Numbered from the stretch's first letter, positions 36,090-46,494 are shown. The stretch: DNA of 64,000 nucleotides from Cupriavidus sp. U2 (GCF_009663685.2 NZ_RCOG02000012.1:186846-250845), one strand, 5' to 3'. Translations and numbers: made by a program. Notes: a model not told the origin generated them from the letters alone.

Positions 36090-36995
36090 ATGAATTACAC
36101 ACTCCGGCAGTTACGGGTCTTTCTTGCGGTGGCCGCGCACGGCAGTTTCAGCCGGGCGGCGGATGCCGTGGGCCTTACCCAGCCGGCCGTCAGCCGAGGT
36201 GTGGCCGAACTGGAAGAGGCGCTTGGCGTCCGTTTGCTGGACCGCACCACGCGTGAAGTGGTGCTGACTGACGCCGGCACCGCGTTGGTCCCGGCATTGG
36301 AGCGACTTTTGGGCCAGCTCGACGACACACTCGAAGAAACCCGGCAGTTAGGGGAGCGCTATCGGGGGAGGGTGGTGATAGCCAGCGCGCCGACCATCTC
36401 GGCGCGGCTGATGCCGATGTATGTGGCGGCCTGCGCCAGCCGGTACCCCGAGATCCGGTTGTTTGTACGCGACAACGTGCAGGCCGACGGGCTCGAACAG
36501 ATCCGCGCCGGGGCGGTGGACTTCGGCGTGCTGATCGATCCGCTGGCACGGGAAGGGCTGACGATTGCGCCCCTGGCCACCGATCCGTTCTGCTTCGTAT
36601 GCCGGCGCGACCACCCGTTGGCCAGCGCCGATTCCGTGCCCTGGAGCGCCCTGCATGGCGAGCGACTGGTGCTGCTGGACTTTGCGTCGGGCAGCCGGCC
36701 GCTGATCGACCGCATTCTGGCGCGCCACGGTGTGGCGCCTCAGGTGGTACAGGAGCTGGGCCACTCGGCCAGCGTGTTCGGGATGGTGGAGGCCGGGATC
36801 GGCGCCTCGGTGCTGCCGTCGTTCTCGCTGCCATTGCCGGCGGCGTCGCCGCTGGTGTCCCGGCCGCTGACCCCGCGCGAGGAACGCCGCATCGTCATGG
36901 TGCGGCGCGAAGACAGATCGCTGTCACCGGCCGCCGCCGCGGTCTGGGAAATGGTCCAGACCCTGCCGATCCCGGCCGAAGTGGTGACTGACTAA
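36090..36995 (+). CDS. LysR-family transcriptional regulator next to the SBF-like gene
   Basis: A 301-residue regulator. The N-terminal helix-turn-helix is NYTLRQLRVFLAVAAHGSFS with SRAADAVGLTQPAVSRGVAELE, followed by an effector-binding domain. It is divergent from the SBF-like transporter with 94 AT-rich bases between (35996-36089), the classic arrangement for a LysR regulator and its target. The upstream 60 bases contain unusually AT-rich sequence for this window. Confidence 0.91.
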   Translation: MNYTLRQLRVFLAVAAHGSFSRAADAVGLTQPAVSRGVAELEEALGVRLLDRTTREVVLTDAGTALVPALERLLGQLDDTLEETRQLGERYRGRVVIASAPTISARLMPMYVAACASRYPEIRLFVRDNVQADGLEQIRAGAVDFGVLIDPLAREGLTIAPLATDPFCFVCRRDHPLASADSVPWSALHGERLVLLDFASGSRPLIDRILARHGVAPQVVQELGHSASVFGMVEAGIGASVLPSFSLPLPAASPLVSRPLTPREERRIVMVRREDRSLSPAAAAVWEMVQTLPIPAEVVTD

Positions 36996-37031
36996 GTCAC
37001 CCGGGCGCCATCGTTGCGAAGCTGCCGCGCA

Positions 37032-37802
37032 TCAGCGCGCCGGCACGGCCGTGACCAGCGCGGCCTCCAGCGCGAAGCTGCCATCGGCCTGCACGCGGTA
37101 GCGGTCGCGCACTTCGGCAGGGGCCTTGTCCCACAGGTGGCGGATGGCGGCCTGTGCTACCTCGGGCGTGCGCATGCGCGCCACCCAGCTCTCGAATTCG
37201 ATCTCGATGCGCCACACCGGCGACACCTCTACCTCGAATCCCGCCTGCCCGAACAGGCGCGCCCAGCCCACCGGCGTGTAATCGCGGATATGCGACGGAT
37301 CGCGCAGCAGTTCCACCGATTGCAGCCAGGTATCGCAGAGCGGGTCTTCGGCGCCGACGATATCGATCAGCACCACCTTGCCGTTGGGCTTGAGCACGCG
37401 GCGGATTTCGCGCAGCGCGGCCGGCACGTCGCGCCAGTGATGCGCGCTCATGCGGGAGACGACGGCGCAGAAGCTGGCATCGTCAAACGGCAGCCGTTCG
37501 GCGGCGCCTTGCCGGGTGGTGATATTGGACAGGCCACGGTCCCGGGCGGCGCCGGCCACGACCTCGAGCATTTCGGCCGACAGGTCGTAAGCCACCACTT
37601 CGTTGGCAACCGTTGCGGCGGCAAAGCTGGCATGGCCGGCGCCGCAGCCCAGGTCGAGCACGCGGCTGTGCGCCACGGGCTTCAGGTGTGCCAGCGCCTG
37701 CCTGAGTTGTTCCAGATCCGCGCCCTGGGCGTGGACGGTGCTGGTGAGATACGCACTGGCGGTGGCGCCGAACTGGGCGGCGACGAGTTCCTGCTGTTGC
37801 AT
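37032..37802 (-). CDS. SAM-dependent class I methyltransferase (Methyltransf_11 type)
   Basis: Cytosolic methyltransferase of 256 residues. The SAM motif I is VLDLGCGAGHASFAAA near residue 49; later motifs are NEVVAYDLSAEMLEV, FDDASFCAVVSRMSAHHWRD and REIRRVLKPNGKVVLIDIV. It resembles UbiE/YcgJ-like small-molecule methyltransferases; the acceptor is unknown. Divergent from an MmyB-type regulator, which may control it. The start MQQQELVAAQFG at 37802 has GAGG upstream. Confidence 0.9.
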   Translation of the reverse strand: MQQQELVAAQFGATASAYLTSTVHAQGADLEQLRQALAHLKPVAHSRVLDLGCGAGHASFAAATVANEVVAYDLSAEMLEVVAGAARDRGLSNITTRQGAAERLPFDDASFCAVVSRMSAHHWRDVPAALREIRRVLKPNGKVVLIDIVGAEDPLCDTWLQSVELLRDPSHIRDYTPVGWARLFGQAGFEVEVSPVWRIEIEFESWVARMRTPEVAQAAIRHLWDKAPAEVRDRYRVQADGSFALEAALVTAVPAR

Positions 37803-37890
37803 GAGGGGTGCCTCGTTCTTTTTGGAAGGATGAAAGGAAGGGGGGATTGCCCGGGCCCGGAGGTTCACGTACTGTAGACGCCGTGTTTTC

Positions 37891-37923
37891 CCGGTACAAG
37901 TCACTCTTTTATCCTGGTATAAG
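37891..37923 (+). promoter_or_regulatory. Direct repeat CCGGTACAAG/CTGGTATAAG before the MmyB-type gene
   Basis: Two near-identical 10-mers at 37891-37900 and 37914-37923 are spaced 23 bases apart, in the divergent region between the methyltransferase and the regulator, ending 11 bases before the regulator's ATG. Two helical turns of spacing suggests an operator, probably autoregulatory. Confidence 0.45.
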
Positions 37924-37934
37924 CGCCACCAGCC

Positions 37935-38729
37935 ATGTCCGTCGAGCCCCTTCCCGCCCCCTCACGCGAATCCGAACTGGGTGCTTTCCTGCGCAATCAT
38001 CGCGAGCGGCTGAACCCGGCCGAGGTCGGCCTGCCACTTGGCCGGCGGCGCCGCACGCCAGGTCTGCGCCGCGAGGAGGTGGCGCAACTGGCCGGGCTCA
38101 GCGCCACCTGGGTCACGTGGCTGGAGCAGGGGCGTCCGGTGGCGATGTCGGTGCGTGCGCTGGAAAGCCTGGCGCAGGCCCTGCGCCTGTCGCGCGCGGA
38201 ACGCGCCTATCTGTTTGCGCTGGCCGGCAAGCCCGAGCCCCGGCACGACGCCGAGCCGATGGTCCCTCCGGCGCTGCTGGCCAGTGTGCAGGCGATTGCG
38301 GCACCGGCTTATCTGCTCGATCGGCAGTGGACGGCCCTGGCCTGGAACGATGCGGCGGCCGATCTGTTCGTGGGATGGCTCGACGACGCCAGCACCGAGC
38401 GCAATCTGTTGCGGGCCATGTTCCTGTCGCCCGGCCTGCAGACGCTGGTGGAAGACTGGCCGCACCGGGCGGCGCGGCTGGTGGCGGAATTTCGCGTGCA
38501 CAGCCTGCGCCATGCGGAAGACCCGCCCACGCGCGGGCTGGTGGAGCAGCTGATGGCGGACAGTCCGGCATTCGCCAACGCCTGGCGGTCGCAGGATGTC
38601 GAGGAACGGCAGGGCGGCCGGCGCGGCTTTCATCATCCCGCGCGCGGCCTGATCTATCTGGAGCAGCTGACGCTGGTGCCGCCGGCCGTGCCGGGCTTGC
38701 TGCTGGCGATGCTGCTGCCGCCGGCGTAG
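37935..38729 (+). CDS. XRE-family regulator with MmyB-like ligand-binding domain
   Basis: A 264-residue regulator. Residues about 14-85 form an XRE helix-turn-helix (LGAFLRNHRERLNP, TPGLRREEVAQLAGLSATWVTWLEQGR). Residues about 105-260 form the MmyB-like domain (PAYLLDRQWTALAWNDAAADLF), which binds fatty-acid-like ligands in characterised members. Such genes usually lie beside the SDR or methyltransferase gene they repress, as here. Confidence 0.9.
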   Translation: MSVEPLPAPSRESELGAFLRNHRERLNPAEVGLPLGRRRRTPGLRREEVAQLAGLSATWVTWLEQGRPVAMSVRALESLAQALRLSRAERAYLFALAGKPEPRHDAEPMVPPALLASVQAIAAPAYLLDRQWTALAWNDAAADLFVGWLDDASTERNLLRAMFLSPGLQTLVEDWPHRAARLVAEFRVHSLRHAEDPPTRGLVEQLMADSPAFANAWRSQDVEERQGGRRGFHHPARGLIYLEQLTLVPPAVPGLLLAMLLPPA

Positions 38730-38741
38730 GCGAGGGCTGCC

Positions 38742-39500
38742 TTACTTCGGCTGCATGCGGATCGCGCCGTCCAGGCGGATCACTTCGCCGTTCATCATCG
38801 TGTTGCCGATAATGGCCTGCGCCAGCTTTGCGAACTCCGCCGGACGGCCCAGGCGGGGCGGGAACGGCACCATCTTGCCCAGCGCGTCCTGCACTTCGGG
38901 CGGCATGCCCAGCAACATCGGCGTTTCGAACAGGCCCGGCGCGATGGTCATGCAGCGCACACCGTCGCGGGCCAGATCGCGGGCGATGGCCAGTGTCATG
39001 CCCACCACGCCGCCCTTGGACGCCGCATAGGCCGCCTGGCCGATCTGGCCATCGAAGGCCGCCACCGACGCCGTATTGATGATCACGCCGCGCTCGCCTT
39101 CGGCATCGGGCGTGTTTTCCACCATCGCCGCCGCCGCCAACCGGATCATGTTGAACGTGCCGATCAGGTTCACGCGGATGGTCTTCTCGAACGCGTCGAG
39201 CGGATGCGGGCCATTCTTGCCCACGGTCTTGGCGGCCACCGCAATGCCGGCGCAGTTGACCAGGCCAGACAGCCGGCCAAGCTTGCGCGCCGCGTCAACC
39301 ACGGCCTGGCCATCGGCTTCCGACGTGACATCGCACTTCACGTACTGGCCGCCCAGCTCCTGGGCCAGCGCGGTGCCCGCCGCCTCGTTGAGGTCGGCGA
39401 TCACGACCTTGCCGCCCGCCTGCGCCAGCATGCGCGCGGTGCCCGCGCCCAGCCCCGACGCGCCGCCGGTGACAATGAATACGTTGCCCTGGATGTCCAT
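38742..39500 (-). CDS. Short-chain dehydrogenase, 3-hydroxyacyl-CoA dehydrogenase type 2-like
   Basis: NAD(P)-dependent oxidoreductase of 252 residues. The nucleotide motif [15 protein letters not shown] lies near residue 12, NCAGIAVA near 90, and the catalytic YAASK near 163. The pattern [22 protein letters not shown] and [15 protein letters not shown] are typical of the HSD10-like 3-hydroxy-2-methylbutyryl-CoA dehydrogenases used in branched-chain amino acid and fatty acid breakdown. Substrate is inferred from family. The ATG at 39500 gives the normal start [13 protein letters not shown]. Confidence 0.9.
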   Translation of the reverse strand: MDIQGNVFIVTGGASGLGAGTARMLAQAGGKVVIADLNEAAGTALAQELGGQYVKCDVTSEADGQAVVDAARKLGRLSGLVNCAGIAVAAKTVGKNGPHPLDAFEKTIRVNLIGTFNMIRLAAAAMVENTPDAEGERGVIINTASVAAFDGQIGQAAYAASKGGVVGMTLAIARDLARDGVRCMTIAPGLFETPMLLGMPPEVQDALGKMVPFPPRLGRPAEFAKLAQAIIGNTMMNGEVIRLDGAIRMQPK

Positions 39501-39613
39501 CGGTCTGTCTCCTTGTTTTTGAAATGCGGCGATCTGGTGCCGCAAGTTGAGTGCCGCGCATTGCTGCCGTTTACGTTAACGTAAACCGCCGCCCCACGTA
39601 AGCCCGGGTCAGC

Positions 39614-39653
39614 CCCAAAAACAAGAACGGCCCAGGAATGCCTGGGCCGTTTC
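39614..39653 (-). terminator. Terminator of adk
   Basis: ACGGCCCAGG (39627-39636) pairs with CCTGGGCCGT (39641-39650), a perfect 10-bp stem. On the minus strand it is followed by TCTTGTTTTTGGG. It lies 40 bases after the adk stop. Confidence 0.7.
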
Positions 39654-39690
39654 CGGTGTCCTGCAGCGCAGGGCGGCTGACTTCAGCGGC

Positions 39691-40356
<666 letters not shown>

Positions 40357-40754
40357 TTACGGGTCCTCAAGGTATTTGAATTCGGTCTGGCGGGATCTAT
40401 GGAAGGAGGGTACCGCTGCAACTTGACGCGGGACTTACGTCCGGCCATGCCTCGACGTCGCTACGTGAAGGTCAAGGCATATGCCGGCGTCCGCTCATGC
40501 GCGGCGCCCGAAGCGCAGCGTCGTCTGGCTGTCGTGCGAAGGTCCTGCAATTCGCGGCGACTGGCCAGCGGCGCGCATCCGGGCGGCTCGATCTTTATCT
40601 CCCCACCGAGCCTTTGCCGCCGTGTCGCGCACGGCTGCGGGCTCTGTATCGGCACGCATTATGCCATGGGCAATGCCGGTTCGGCCTTCGTCCAGGTTGC
40701 AGCAGTATGAACTCCAGCGGGAAACCGGGGTCTACGGCACCGGCCGAGTGATGC
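40357..40754. other. Gene-free stretch between kdsB and adk
   Basis: About 400 bases with no convincing coding frame, RNA gene or repeat. Open frames here have shadow-like, arginine-rich translations and no ribosome sites. It presumably holds the adk promoter on the minus strand, but no clear -35/-10 pair could be picked. Confidence 0.5.
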
Positions 40755-41564
40755 TCAGGGACCGTCCTGTGCCATCCCCTGCGCCCAGAGCGCGCGTACG
40801 CGCTCCAGATCGGCCGGCGTGTCCACGCCCGGCGCTGGCGTCGCGGCCGTCATCATCACGCCGATACGCTCGCCATGCCACATGGCGCGCAGCTGTTCCA
40901 GCGCCTCCACCTGTTCGACTGGCGAGATCGCCAGCGTCGGGAATCGCCGCAGGAAGCCGGCACGATAGGCGTAGATGCCGATATGGCGCAGCACGGGCAT
41001 GGCCGGCATCGGCACCTGCGCGGTGGCGGCCGGCTGCGTCGGCACGGCGGCCCAGGCGTCGCGTGCCCATGGAATCGGCGCGCGCGAGAAGTACAGCGCG
41101 CGGCCCGCGTTGTCGCACACCACTTTCACGACGTTGGGATTGAAGACCTCGGCCACATCGTCCAGCGGATGCGCGGCCGTGGCGATCGCGCAATCGGGAT
41201 GCGCGGCCAGGTGCAGCGCCACCTCGTCGATCAGGTTCGGATCGATCAGCGGCTCGTCGCCCTGCACGTTGACCACGATGGCGTCGTCCGCCAGGCCCAG
41301 CTGGGCGGCAACTTCGGACAGGCGGTCCGTGCCCGACGGATGGTCGGCACGCGTGATCACGGCCTCCACGCCGCGCGCGGCGCAGGCGGCCGCCACGTCG
41401 GGCGCGTCGGTGGCCACCACGGTGCGCTGCGCCGACGACGCGTGCGCGCGTTCGGCCACGCGCACGATCATCGGATGACCGCCAATATCGGCCAGCGGCT
41501 TGTTCGGCAGGCGGGTGGAAGCCAGGCGCGCCGGAATGACGACGGTAAATGCGGGAATGCTCAT
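40755..41564 (-). CDS. kdsB: 3-deoxy-manno-octulosonate cytidylyltransferase
   Basis: Activates Kdo as CMP-Kdo for the lipid A inner core. The 269 residues contain [20 protein letters not shown] at the N-terminus, the nucleotide-binding [13 protein letters not shown] near residue 100, and [16 protein letters not shown]. It is slightly longer than the E. coli enzyme owing to an Ala/Pro-rich insert ([17 protein letters not shown] near residue 175). The ATG at 41564 was chosen over a long arginine-rich upstream extension. It lies 44 bases after the Trm112-like gene, in an LPS gene group. Confidence 0.95.
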   Translation of the reverse strand: MSIPAFTVVIPARLASTRLPNKPLADIGGHPMIVRVAERAHASSAQRTVVATDAPDVAAACAARGVEAVITRADHPSGTDRLSEVAAQLGLADDAIVVNVQGDEPLIDPNLIDEVALHLAAHPDCAIATAAHPLDDVAEVFNPNVVKVVCDNAGRALYFSRAPIPWARDAWAAVPTQPAATAQVPMPAMPVLRHIGIYAYRAGFLRRFPTLAISPVEQVEALEQLRAMWHGERIGVMMTAATPAPGVDTPADLERVRALWAQGMAQDGP

Positions 41565-41608
41565 GATGATTGCCGGATCGCGCCGACGCGGGTGGCGCGG
41601 GGGTCCGC

Positions 41609-41809
41609 TCAGTGGTCGGACGGTTCCACGGGCACCACGCGGCCCGGTACCGACTGGCGCGCTTCGTCGGCCAGCATGACCGGGATGCCGTCGCGAATCG
41701 GGTAGGCCAGCTTGTCGGCGTGGCAGATCAGTTCCTGGGCGGCGCGGTCGTACTCCAGCTTGCCCTTGCACAGCGGGCAGACGAGGATTTCAAGCAGCCG
41801 GTTGTCCAT
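41609..41809 (-). CDS. Trm112-family small protein (YcaR-like)
   Basis: A 66-residue protein, [20 protein letters not shown] and onwards. It has the CPLCK pair but only a single later cysteine ([21 protein letters not shown]). This is the bacterial YcaR type typically placed between lpxK and kdsB. Its role is not established. Its start overlaps the end of lpxK by 20 bases. Confidence 0.93.
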   Translation of the reverse strand: MDNRLLEILVCPLCKGKLEYDRAAQELICHADKLAYPIRDGIPVMLADEARQSVPGRVVPVEPSDH

Positions 41810-42905
41810 CCTGGTGTTCCTTGTCGAGTCCGGTCGCCGCGCCGGAGGATTGCCCCGTGGTAACGGGGGTGGCGACGGCCGGGTTGCGCGCCAGTACGAC
41901 GCGCCGGATTTTGTCGATCAGGCCCGCGTCGATCACGGGCGTGGTGGGGACGACCCAGATCCTCGGGTCGTCAAAACGCTCGCATTTTACGGCATCCTTC
42001 TCGGTGATCAGGATCACGTCCGCATGGAGCGCATCGTCATTGCCGGCGAACGGGTCGTCGGCGAAATCGTAGTGGTCGGGCAGCGGCATCGTCGCCGTGG
42101 GCGTCAGGCCCGCGCGGCGCAGGCTGGCAAAGAACCGTTCCGGATTGCCGATGCCGGCTGCGGCCAGCACGCGCTTGCCCGCAAACTGGGCGACCGGGCG
42201 CGCCATGGTGGGGTCGTTGAGCTGCCAGGCGTCATCGAGCTCCAGCCGCATTCCATAGACGTCGGGCTTGTCCGGCGTGGCCTTGAAGTTCGGGTCGTTG
42301 ATCAGCGTGGCGTCGCGCGGCCGGCTCAGCGGCTCGCGCAGCGGCCCGGCCGGCAACAGCATGCCGTTGCCGCCCATCCGTGCATCGAACATGACGATCT
42401 CGAAGTCGCGCTGCAGCCGGTAATGCTGCAGCCCGTCGTCGAGCAGCAAAACATTTACGCCCGGATGCGACACCAGCATCGTCTGCGCGCACAACGCCCG
42501 GTCGGGGAACACCCAGACGGGCACATCGGTGGCACGCGCGATCAGCAGCGGTTCGTCGCCCACGTCCACGGCCTTCGAGGTCGGCTTGACCCGGCGCGGG
42601 TGCTTCAATGCCACGCCGTAGCCACGCGATACCACGCCGGGACGCAGCCCGGCCTCGCACAGCGCATGGGCCAGGGCGATCACGGCCGGCGTCTTGCCGG
42701 TGCCGCCCACCGTCACGTTGCCGACCACGATCACCGGCATCGGCAGGCGCGTCGACTGGAACCAGCCCTGGCGGTAGCCGTGGCGCCGGATGCGCGCGAT
42801 CAGCCCGAACAGCAGCGACAGTGGCCACATCAGCCAGGCGAACCAGCCGCGGCGCTGCCACTGGGCGGTGACGAAGTCGGCAAGGGCGTGTCGGGGAGCG
42901 GGCAT
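41790..42905 (-). CDS. lpxK: Tetraacyldisaccharide 4'-kinase
   Basis: Inner-membrane-associated kinase that adds the 4' phosphate to the lipid A precursor. The 371 residues show an N-terminal hydrophobic anchor ([19 protein letters not shown]), the P-loop [14 protein letters not shown] near residue 66, and [16 protein letters not shown] near residue 155. The last 25 residues form a variable tail that overlaps the next gene. It follows exbD after a gap that contains a terminator, so it may also have its own promoter. Confidence 0.95.
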   Translation of the reverse strand: MPAPRHALADFVTAQWQRRGWFAWLMWPLSLLFGLIARIRRHGYRQGWFQSTRLPMPVIVVGNVTVGGTGKTPAVIALAHALCEAGLRPGVVSRGYGVALKHPRRVKPTSKAVDVGDEPLLIARATDVPVWVFPDRALCAQTMLVSHPGVNVLLLDDGLQHYRLQRDFEIVMFDARMGGNGMLLPAGPLREPLSRPRDATLINDPNFKATPDKPDVYGMRLELDDAWQLNDPTMARPVAQFAGKRVLAAAGIGNPERFFASLRRAGLTPTATMPLPDHYDFADDPFAGNDDALHADVILITEKDAVKCERFDDPRIWVVPTTPVIDAGLIDKIRRVVLARNPAVATPVTTGQSSGAATGLDKEHQDGQPAA

Positions 42906-42920
42906 GAGCGGGACGGATGG

Positions 42921-42953
42921 AAAAAGGCGATGCCACCCTGGGGTGGCATCGGC
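42921..42953 (-). terminator. Terminator downstream of exbD
   Basis: GATGCCACCC (42929-42938) pairs with GGGTGGCATC (42941-42950). On the minus strand the stem is followed by GCCTTTTTCC. It lies about 80 bases after the exbD stop and just before the lpxK start, which ends or attenuates the exbBD transcript. Confidence 0.75.
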
Positions 42954-43032
42954 CCGATGCAGACATTATGGGCATTGCGCAGCGCATGCGGCAAGTTTGC
43001 CGCCCGTCCGGCCCTGCGCACCCGGTGCGGGG

Positions 43033-43464
43033 TCAGCGTTGCTGCGCGGTCTGCGTGGCGAAGGTCAGGCGCGACAGGCCCGCCACGCGGGCCGCTTCCA
43101 TCACGTTGATGACGGCCTGGTGGGTGGCCTGGGCATCGGCATTGACGATGACCACCGGCTGCTGCCCGCTGCCGGCCGGGCCGGCGGCGCTGCGCAACTG
43201 GTCGGCCAGGCTGGTGACGTCCTTCTGCTCCAGCACCTGCTTGTTGACGGAGTAGACCCCGCGCGCCGAAACCGATACGACGATCTCGGTCGGGTGTTGC
43301 TGTGCGCGGTCGGCATCGGCCGTGGGCAGCTGGATCTGCAGTTCGGTAAAGCGCGAGTACGTGGTCGTGATCATCAGGAAGATCAGGATCACGAGCAGCA
43401 CGTCGATGAGCGGGATCAGGTTGATCTCCGGCTCCTCGCGCCGCTGGCGGGAACGGAAATGCAT
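43033..43464 (-). CDS. exbD: ExbD/TolR-family biopolymer transport protein
   Basis: Inner-membrane partner of the ExbB-type proton channel, 143 residues. One membrane helix near the N-terminus (INLIPLIDVLLVILIFLMIT) carries the conserved aspartate in PLIDVL used for proton conduction, followed by a periplasmic domain. It starts 17 bases after the exbB gene. In this gene context (before lpxK) the pair may power TonB-type or Tol-type processes; there is no tonB here. Confidence 0.93.
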   Translation of the reverse strand: MHFRSRQRREEPEINLIPLIDVLLVILIFLMITTTYSRFTELQIQLPTADADRAQQHPTEIVVSVSARGVYSVNKQVLEQKDVTSLADQLRSAAGPAGSGQQPVVIVNADAQATHQAVINVMEAARVAGLSRLTFATQTAQQR

Positions 43465-43481
43465 GGCGTGCTCCGGCCGCG

Positions 43482-44102
43482 TCAGGCCCTGCGCTGCGGC
43501 AGGATGGCGTCCAGGAACGCGGTGGCGCGGAATTCGAGCTCGGCCACGTAGTCGTCCACCAGGCGCCGGAAGTAGCGCCAGAAGATCAGGGCCGGGATCG
43601 CCACGATCAGGCCGAAGGCCGTGTTGTAGAGCGCCACCGAGATGCCGTGCGCCAGCTGCTCGGGGTTGGCGCCCGTGCCGCCCTGGTTGCCGAAGATCTC
43701 GATCATGCCGATCACGGTGCCCAGCAGGCCCATCAGCGGCGCCACCGAGGCAATCGTGCCCAGTGCGTTCAGGTAGCGTTCGAGGTCGTGCGCCACGATG
43801 CGGCCGGCTTCTTCCACCACGTCCTTGGCGGCGTCGCGCGACGTTTGCGGCTGCAGCACCACATGGCGCAGGCCGGCGGCCAGCACGCGGCCCAGCGGGG
43901 AGTTCTTTTCGAGATTGCTGACGACCTCGGGCGTGGCCTTGCGCTGCTGGGCGGCGGAGAGCGCCTCCTCGTACAGCTTGGGCGGCAGGATCTTGCTGCG
44001 CTTGAGGGAAACGAAGCGTTCGACGATCAGCGCGAGCGCAATGACCGAGGCCAGCAGCAGCGGCCAGATCGGCCAGCCGGCCGCTTGAATGATGGAAAAC
44101 AC
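43482..44102 (-). CDS. exbB: MotA/TolQ/ExbB proton channel family protein
   Basis: Inner-membrane proton channel of 206 residues with three membrane segments: SIIQAAGWPIWPLLLASVIALALI, the LGTIASVAPLMGLLGTVIGMIEIF block and the third helix ISVALYNTAFGLIVAIPALIFW. The start is the GTG at 44100-44102 (VFSIIQAAG) with GGGGG just upstream; no ATG gives a sensible N-terminus. The open frame extends much further upstream into the repeat region, but that part has no protein character. Confidence 0.93.
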   Translation of the reverse strand: MFSIIQAAGWPIWPLLLASVIALALIVERFVSLKRSKILPPKLYEEALSAAQQRKATPEVVSNLEKNSPLGRVLAAGLRHVVLQPQTSRDAAKDVVEEAGRIVAHDLERYLNALGTIASVAPLMGLLGTVIGMIEIFGNQGGTGANPEQLAHGISVALYNTAFGLIVAIPALIFWRYFRRLVDDYVAELEFRATAFLDAILPQRRA

Positions 44103-44284
44103 GTGGACCCCCGAAATTCTACGAAAGCGACAGACCCGAAATGGACGGCATGACGACAAACTGCGCGGCAGCCTTTGATGCGCGCTGGCTCCCATGCGCA
44201 CCGGCAATGCTCGAAAAATTGCAGGCGCCACTCTAACCCGCTCCCGGCCAGCCCGGCAAGCCGCGTTGGATGCCGCTGTCTGCG

Positions 44285-44962
44285 GCTTTCCACACTGACG
44301 CGGGACAGCATTGTGGACCACTTGTGGAAAGCGTTCGGAAAAACGGGCTAACCCGTTGATTCGAAAGGATTGCCGTCCTGTTGCCTGTTTTTTGTGCAGG
44401 ACGGGGAAAGTACATGGAATCGACGGTGGTTTGCCAGTTCGACCGGCGCCATCGGGCGTTTCCGTCACAACTTTCCACACGCAGGCGGGACAGTGTTGTG
44501 GATCGGCTGTGGAAAGCCGTCGAAGAGAGACGCTAAATTATTGATCCGAAAGGGAAAGCGTTGTCGTGCCTAAAAAACGGTCAACGCGTTGGCGGGGCGG
44601 GCGCCCTTGGCACGCCAGCGCGGGGCGTCAGCTTTCCACATCGGCACAGGACAGGATTGTGGATCGGTTGTGGATAAGGGCGGGAGAAACCGGCTAACCC
44701 CTTGATCCATATGACGGTATACATGTCTGCCTAAAAAATGGGCAGTCCGGGTGCCCGCGCGTGCCGTGCGGCACGGTCGACTTCCCACTCGCGCATGCGT
44801 TGCCACAGCGTGCTCCGATGCGCAACGTATACGTTGTCCACAGGCCAGACCCTTGACAAATCCATTATCCAAAGCTTCTGTGGATAACTTTGTGAACAAG
44901 CGCCGGCCCGTTTTGGTAAGTGGTTGACGCGTAAGGCTTTCTCTTACATTGCCTGTTTTTTG
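44285..44962. repeat. Four-unit degenerate tandem array of DnaA-box-like motifs
   Basis: The 1-kb gene-free region 44103-45108 holds three well-matched units starting at 44285, 44471 and 44631, and a looser fourth from about 44834. Units 1-3 share the same geometry: CTTTCCACA, 16 bases, TTGTGGA, then TGTGGA[A/T]A exactly 28 bases after the first box, a GGACAG word inside, then TTGAT[T/C]C and a closing TGCCTAAAAAA or TGCCTGTTTTTT. Perfect consensus DnaA boxes (TGTGGATAA on this strand) lie at 44669-44677 and 44879-44887, and TTGTCCACA at 44834-44842. Function is unknown; a DnaA-binding or replication-linked locus is the leading inference. The outer parts of the gap show no other structure. 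Confidence 0.75.
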
Positions 44963-45108
44963 GTCCCGTCAGAAACCTCAAGCGAATCAATAGCTTGTAC
45001 CGACTCATGCGCAATGCCGGCGAACACATGGGTACTGCCCGGTGCCTCTTGACATAGCGGTTATGCTGTGGACATGTCCATCTCACGCCGCCTGCGCGGT
45101 TGTGCACC

Positions 45109-46494
45109 ATGCCAGAGAACGAGAACCTTTCGCGTTTTGCGCCGTCTCAGCCGCCCTCGCGCACGCGCGACGTGATTCCGGTCAGCGAACTCAACCATGC
45201 GATTGCCGGCGTGCTCGAACGCAGCTTTCCGTTGGCGTGGGTCAGGGGGGAGATCTCGAACTTCACTCGCGCGGCCAGCGGCCACTGGTATTTCTCGCTC
45301 AAGGATGCCCGCGCGCAGATCCGCTGCGTGATGTTCCGGGGACGTAACCAGCACGTGGACTTCGCGCCGCGCGAGGGCGAGGCCGTCGAAGTGCGCGCCG
45401 TGGTGTCGATGTACGAGGCCCGGGGCGAACTGCAGCTGGGCGTGGAAGCCATGCGCCGCGCCGGCCTGGGCAATCTCTACGAAGCGTTCCTGCGGCTCAA
45501 GGAAAAACTTGCACAGGCGGGTCTGTTCGATCCCGCACGCAAGCGGCCGATCCCGTCGCATCCGCGCACCATCGGCGTGATCACGTCGTTGCAGGCCGCC
45601 GCGATGCGCGACGTACTGACCACGTTGCAGCGGCGTGCGCCCCACGTCAACGTGATCGTATACCCCGTGCCAGTCCAGGGCGCCGGCGCGGCCGACAAGA
45701 TTGCCGCCATGCTCGATACGGCCAGCGCACGCGATGAATGCGATGTGCTGATCCTGTGCCGCGGCGGCGGCAGTATCGAAGACCTGTGGTCGTTCAACGA
45801 GGAAGTGGTGGCGCAGGCCATCGCGCGCAGCCGCGTACCGGTGGTGTCCGGGGTGGGTCACGAAACCGATTTCACGATTGCCGATTTCGTGGCCGATGTC
45901 CGCGCCCCCACGCCGACCGGCGCGGCTGAAATGGTCAGCCCGGACCGCGCGCATCTGCTGCAGGCCGCCCGCCGCGCCCGCGAGGCGCTGGCCCAGTGCA
46001 TGGACCGCCAGCTCGAACGTCGCGCGCAGCATCTGCAGTGGCTGTCGCGCCAGTTGCGTAGCCCGCAGGCGCAAGTGCAGGAACGGCGCGCACAGGTCGA
46101 CAATCTGGCCCGACACTTGCGTGCGGCACTGCGCGATACGGTGTCCGCGCAGCGCCACCGGCACGACGTGCTGGCCATGCGCTGGCGGGCCTGCCGGCCC
46201 GATACGGATGCGGCACAGGCGGTGCTGGACCGTACGGCGGCGCGCATGGACGCCGCGCTGGAACGCCGTCACGAACGTGAAACGCAGCGGCTGGCGCGCG
46301 CGGCCGGGGCGCTGGAACTGCTGGCCCCGCAGCGCACGCTGGAACGGGGGTATGCGGTGCTGCTCGACAATCGCGGGCGGGCGCTGCGGTCGCCCAGCGA
46401 CCTGCGCGCCGGCAGCATTGTCGAGGCGCATCTGGCGGACGGCACGGCGGACCTGGAAATCGCCAATGTACAGGCCAAACTGGCGGCTTTCTGA
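45109..46494 (+). CDS. xseA: Exodeoxyribonuclease VII large subunit
   Basis: Catalytic subunit of the single-strand DNA exonuclease. The 461 residues comprise an N-terminal OB-fold ([40 protein letters not shown]) and the nuclease domain ([61 protein letters not shown]), then a long coiled-coil region (about 275-400). The ATG at 45109 follows an in-frame TTG. The small subunit gene xseB is not nearby. It lies directly downstream of the DnaA-box-like array. Confidence 0.95.
   Translation: MPENENLSRFAPSQPPSRTRDVIPVSELNHAIAGVLERSFPLAWVRGEISNFTRAASGHWYFSLKDARAQIRCVMFRGRNQHVDFAPREGEAVEVRAVVSMYEARGELQLGVEAMRRAGLGNLYEAFLRLKEKLAQAGLFDPARKRPIPSHPRTIGVITSLQAAAMRDVLTTLQRRAPHVNVIVYPVPVQGAGAADKIAAMLDTASARDECDVLILCRGGGSIEDLWSFNEEVVAQAIARSRVPVVSGVGHETDFTIADFVADVRAPTPTGAAEMVSPDRAHLLQAARRAREALAQCMDRQLERRAQHLQWLSRQLRSPQAQVQERRAQVDNLARHLRAALRDTVSAQRHRHDVLAMRWRACRPDTDAAQAVLDRTAARMDAALERRHERETQRLARAAGALELLAPQRTLERGYAVLLDNRGRALRSPSDLRAGSIVEAHLADGTADLEIANVQAKLAAF

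Noticed and set aside
40357..40754. Several frames of 60-250 codons between kdsB and adk
   Set aside because: Arginine- and cysteine-rich shadow-like translations that run into adjacent genes; no start signals.
44285..44962. CRISPR array
   Set aside because: Units are degenerate, about 160-185 bases apart, and the conserved parts are DnaA-like boxes; there are no uniform repeats with unique spacers and no cas genes.
44103..45108. Small open frames within the repeat region, including an upstream extension of exbB
   Set aside because: No ribosome sites, no domains, and the translations cross the repeat units without respecting them.
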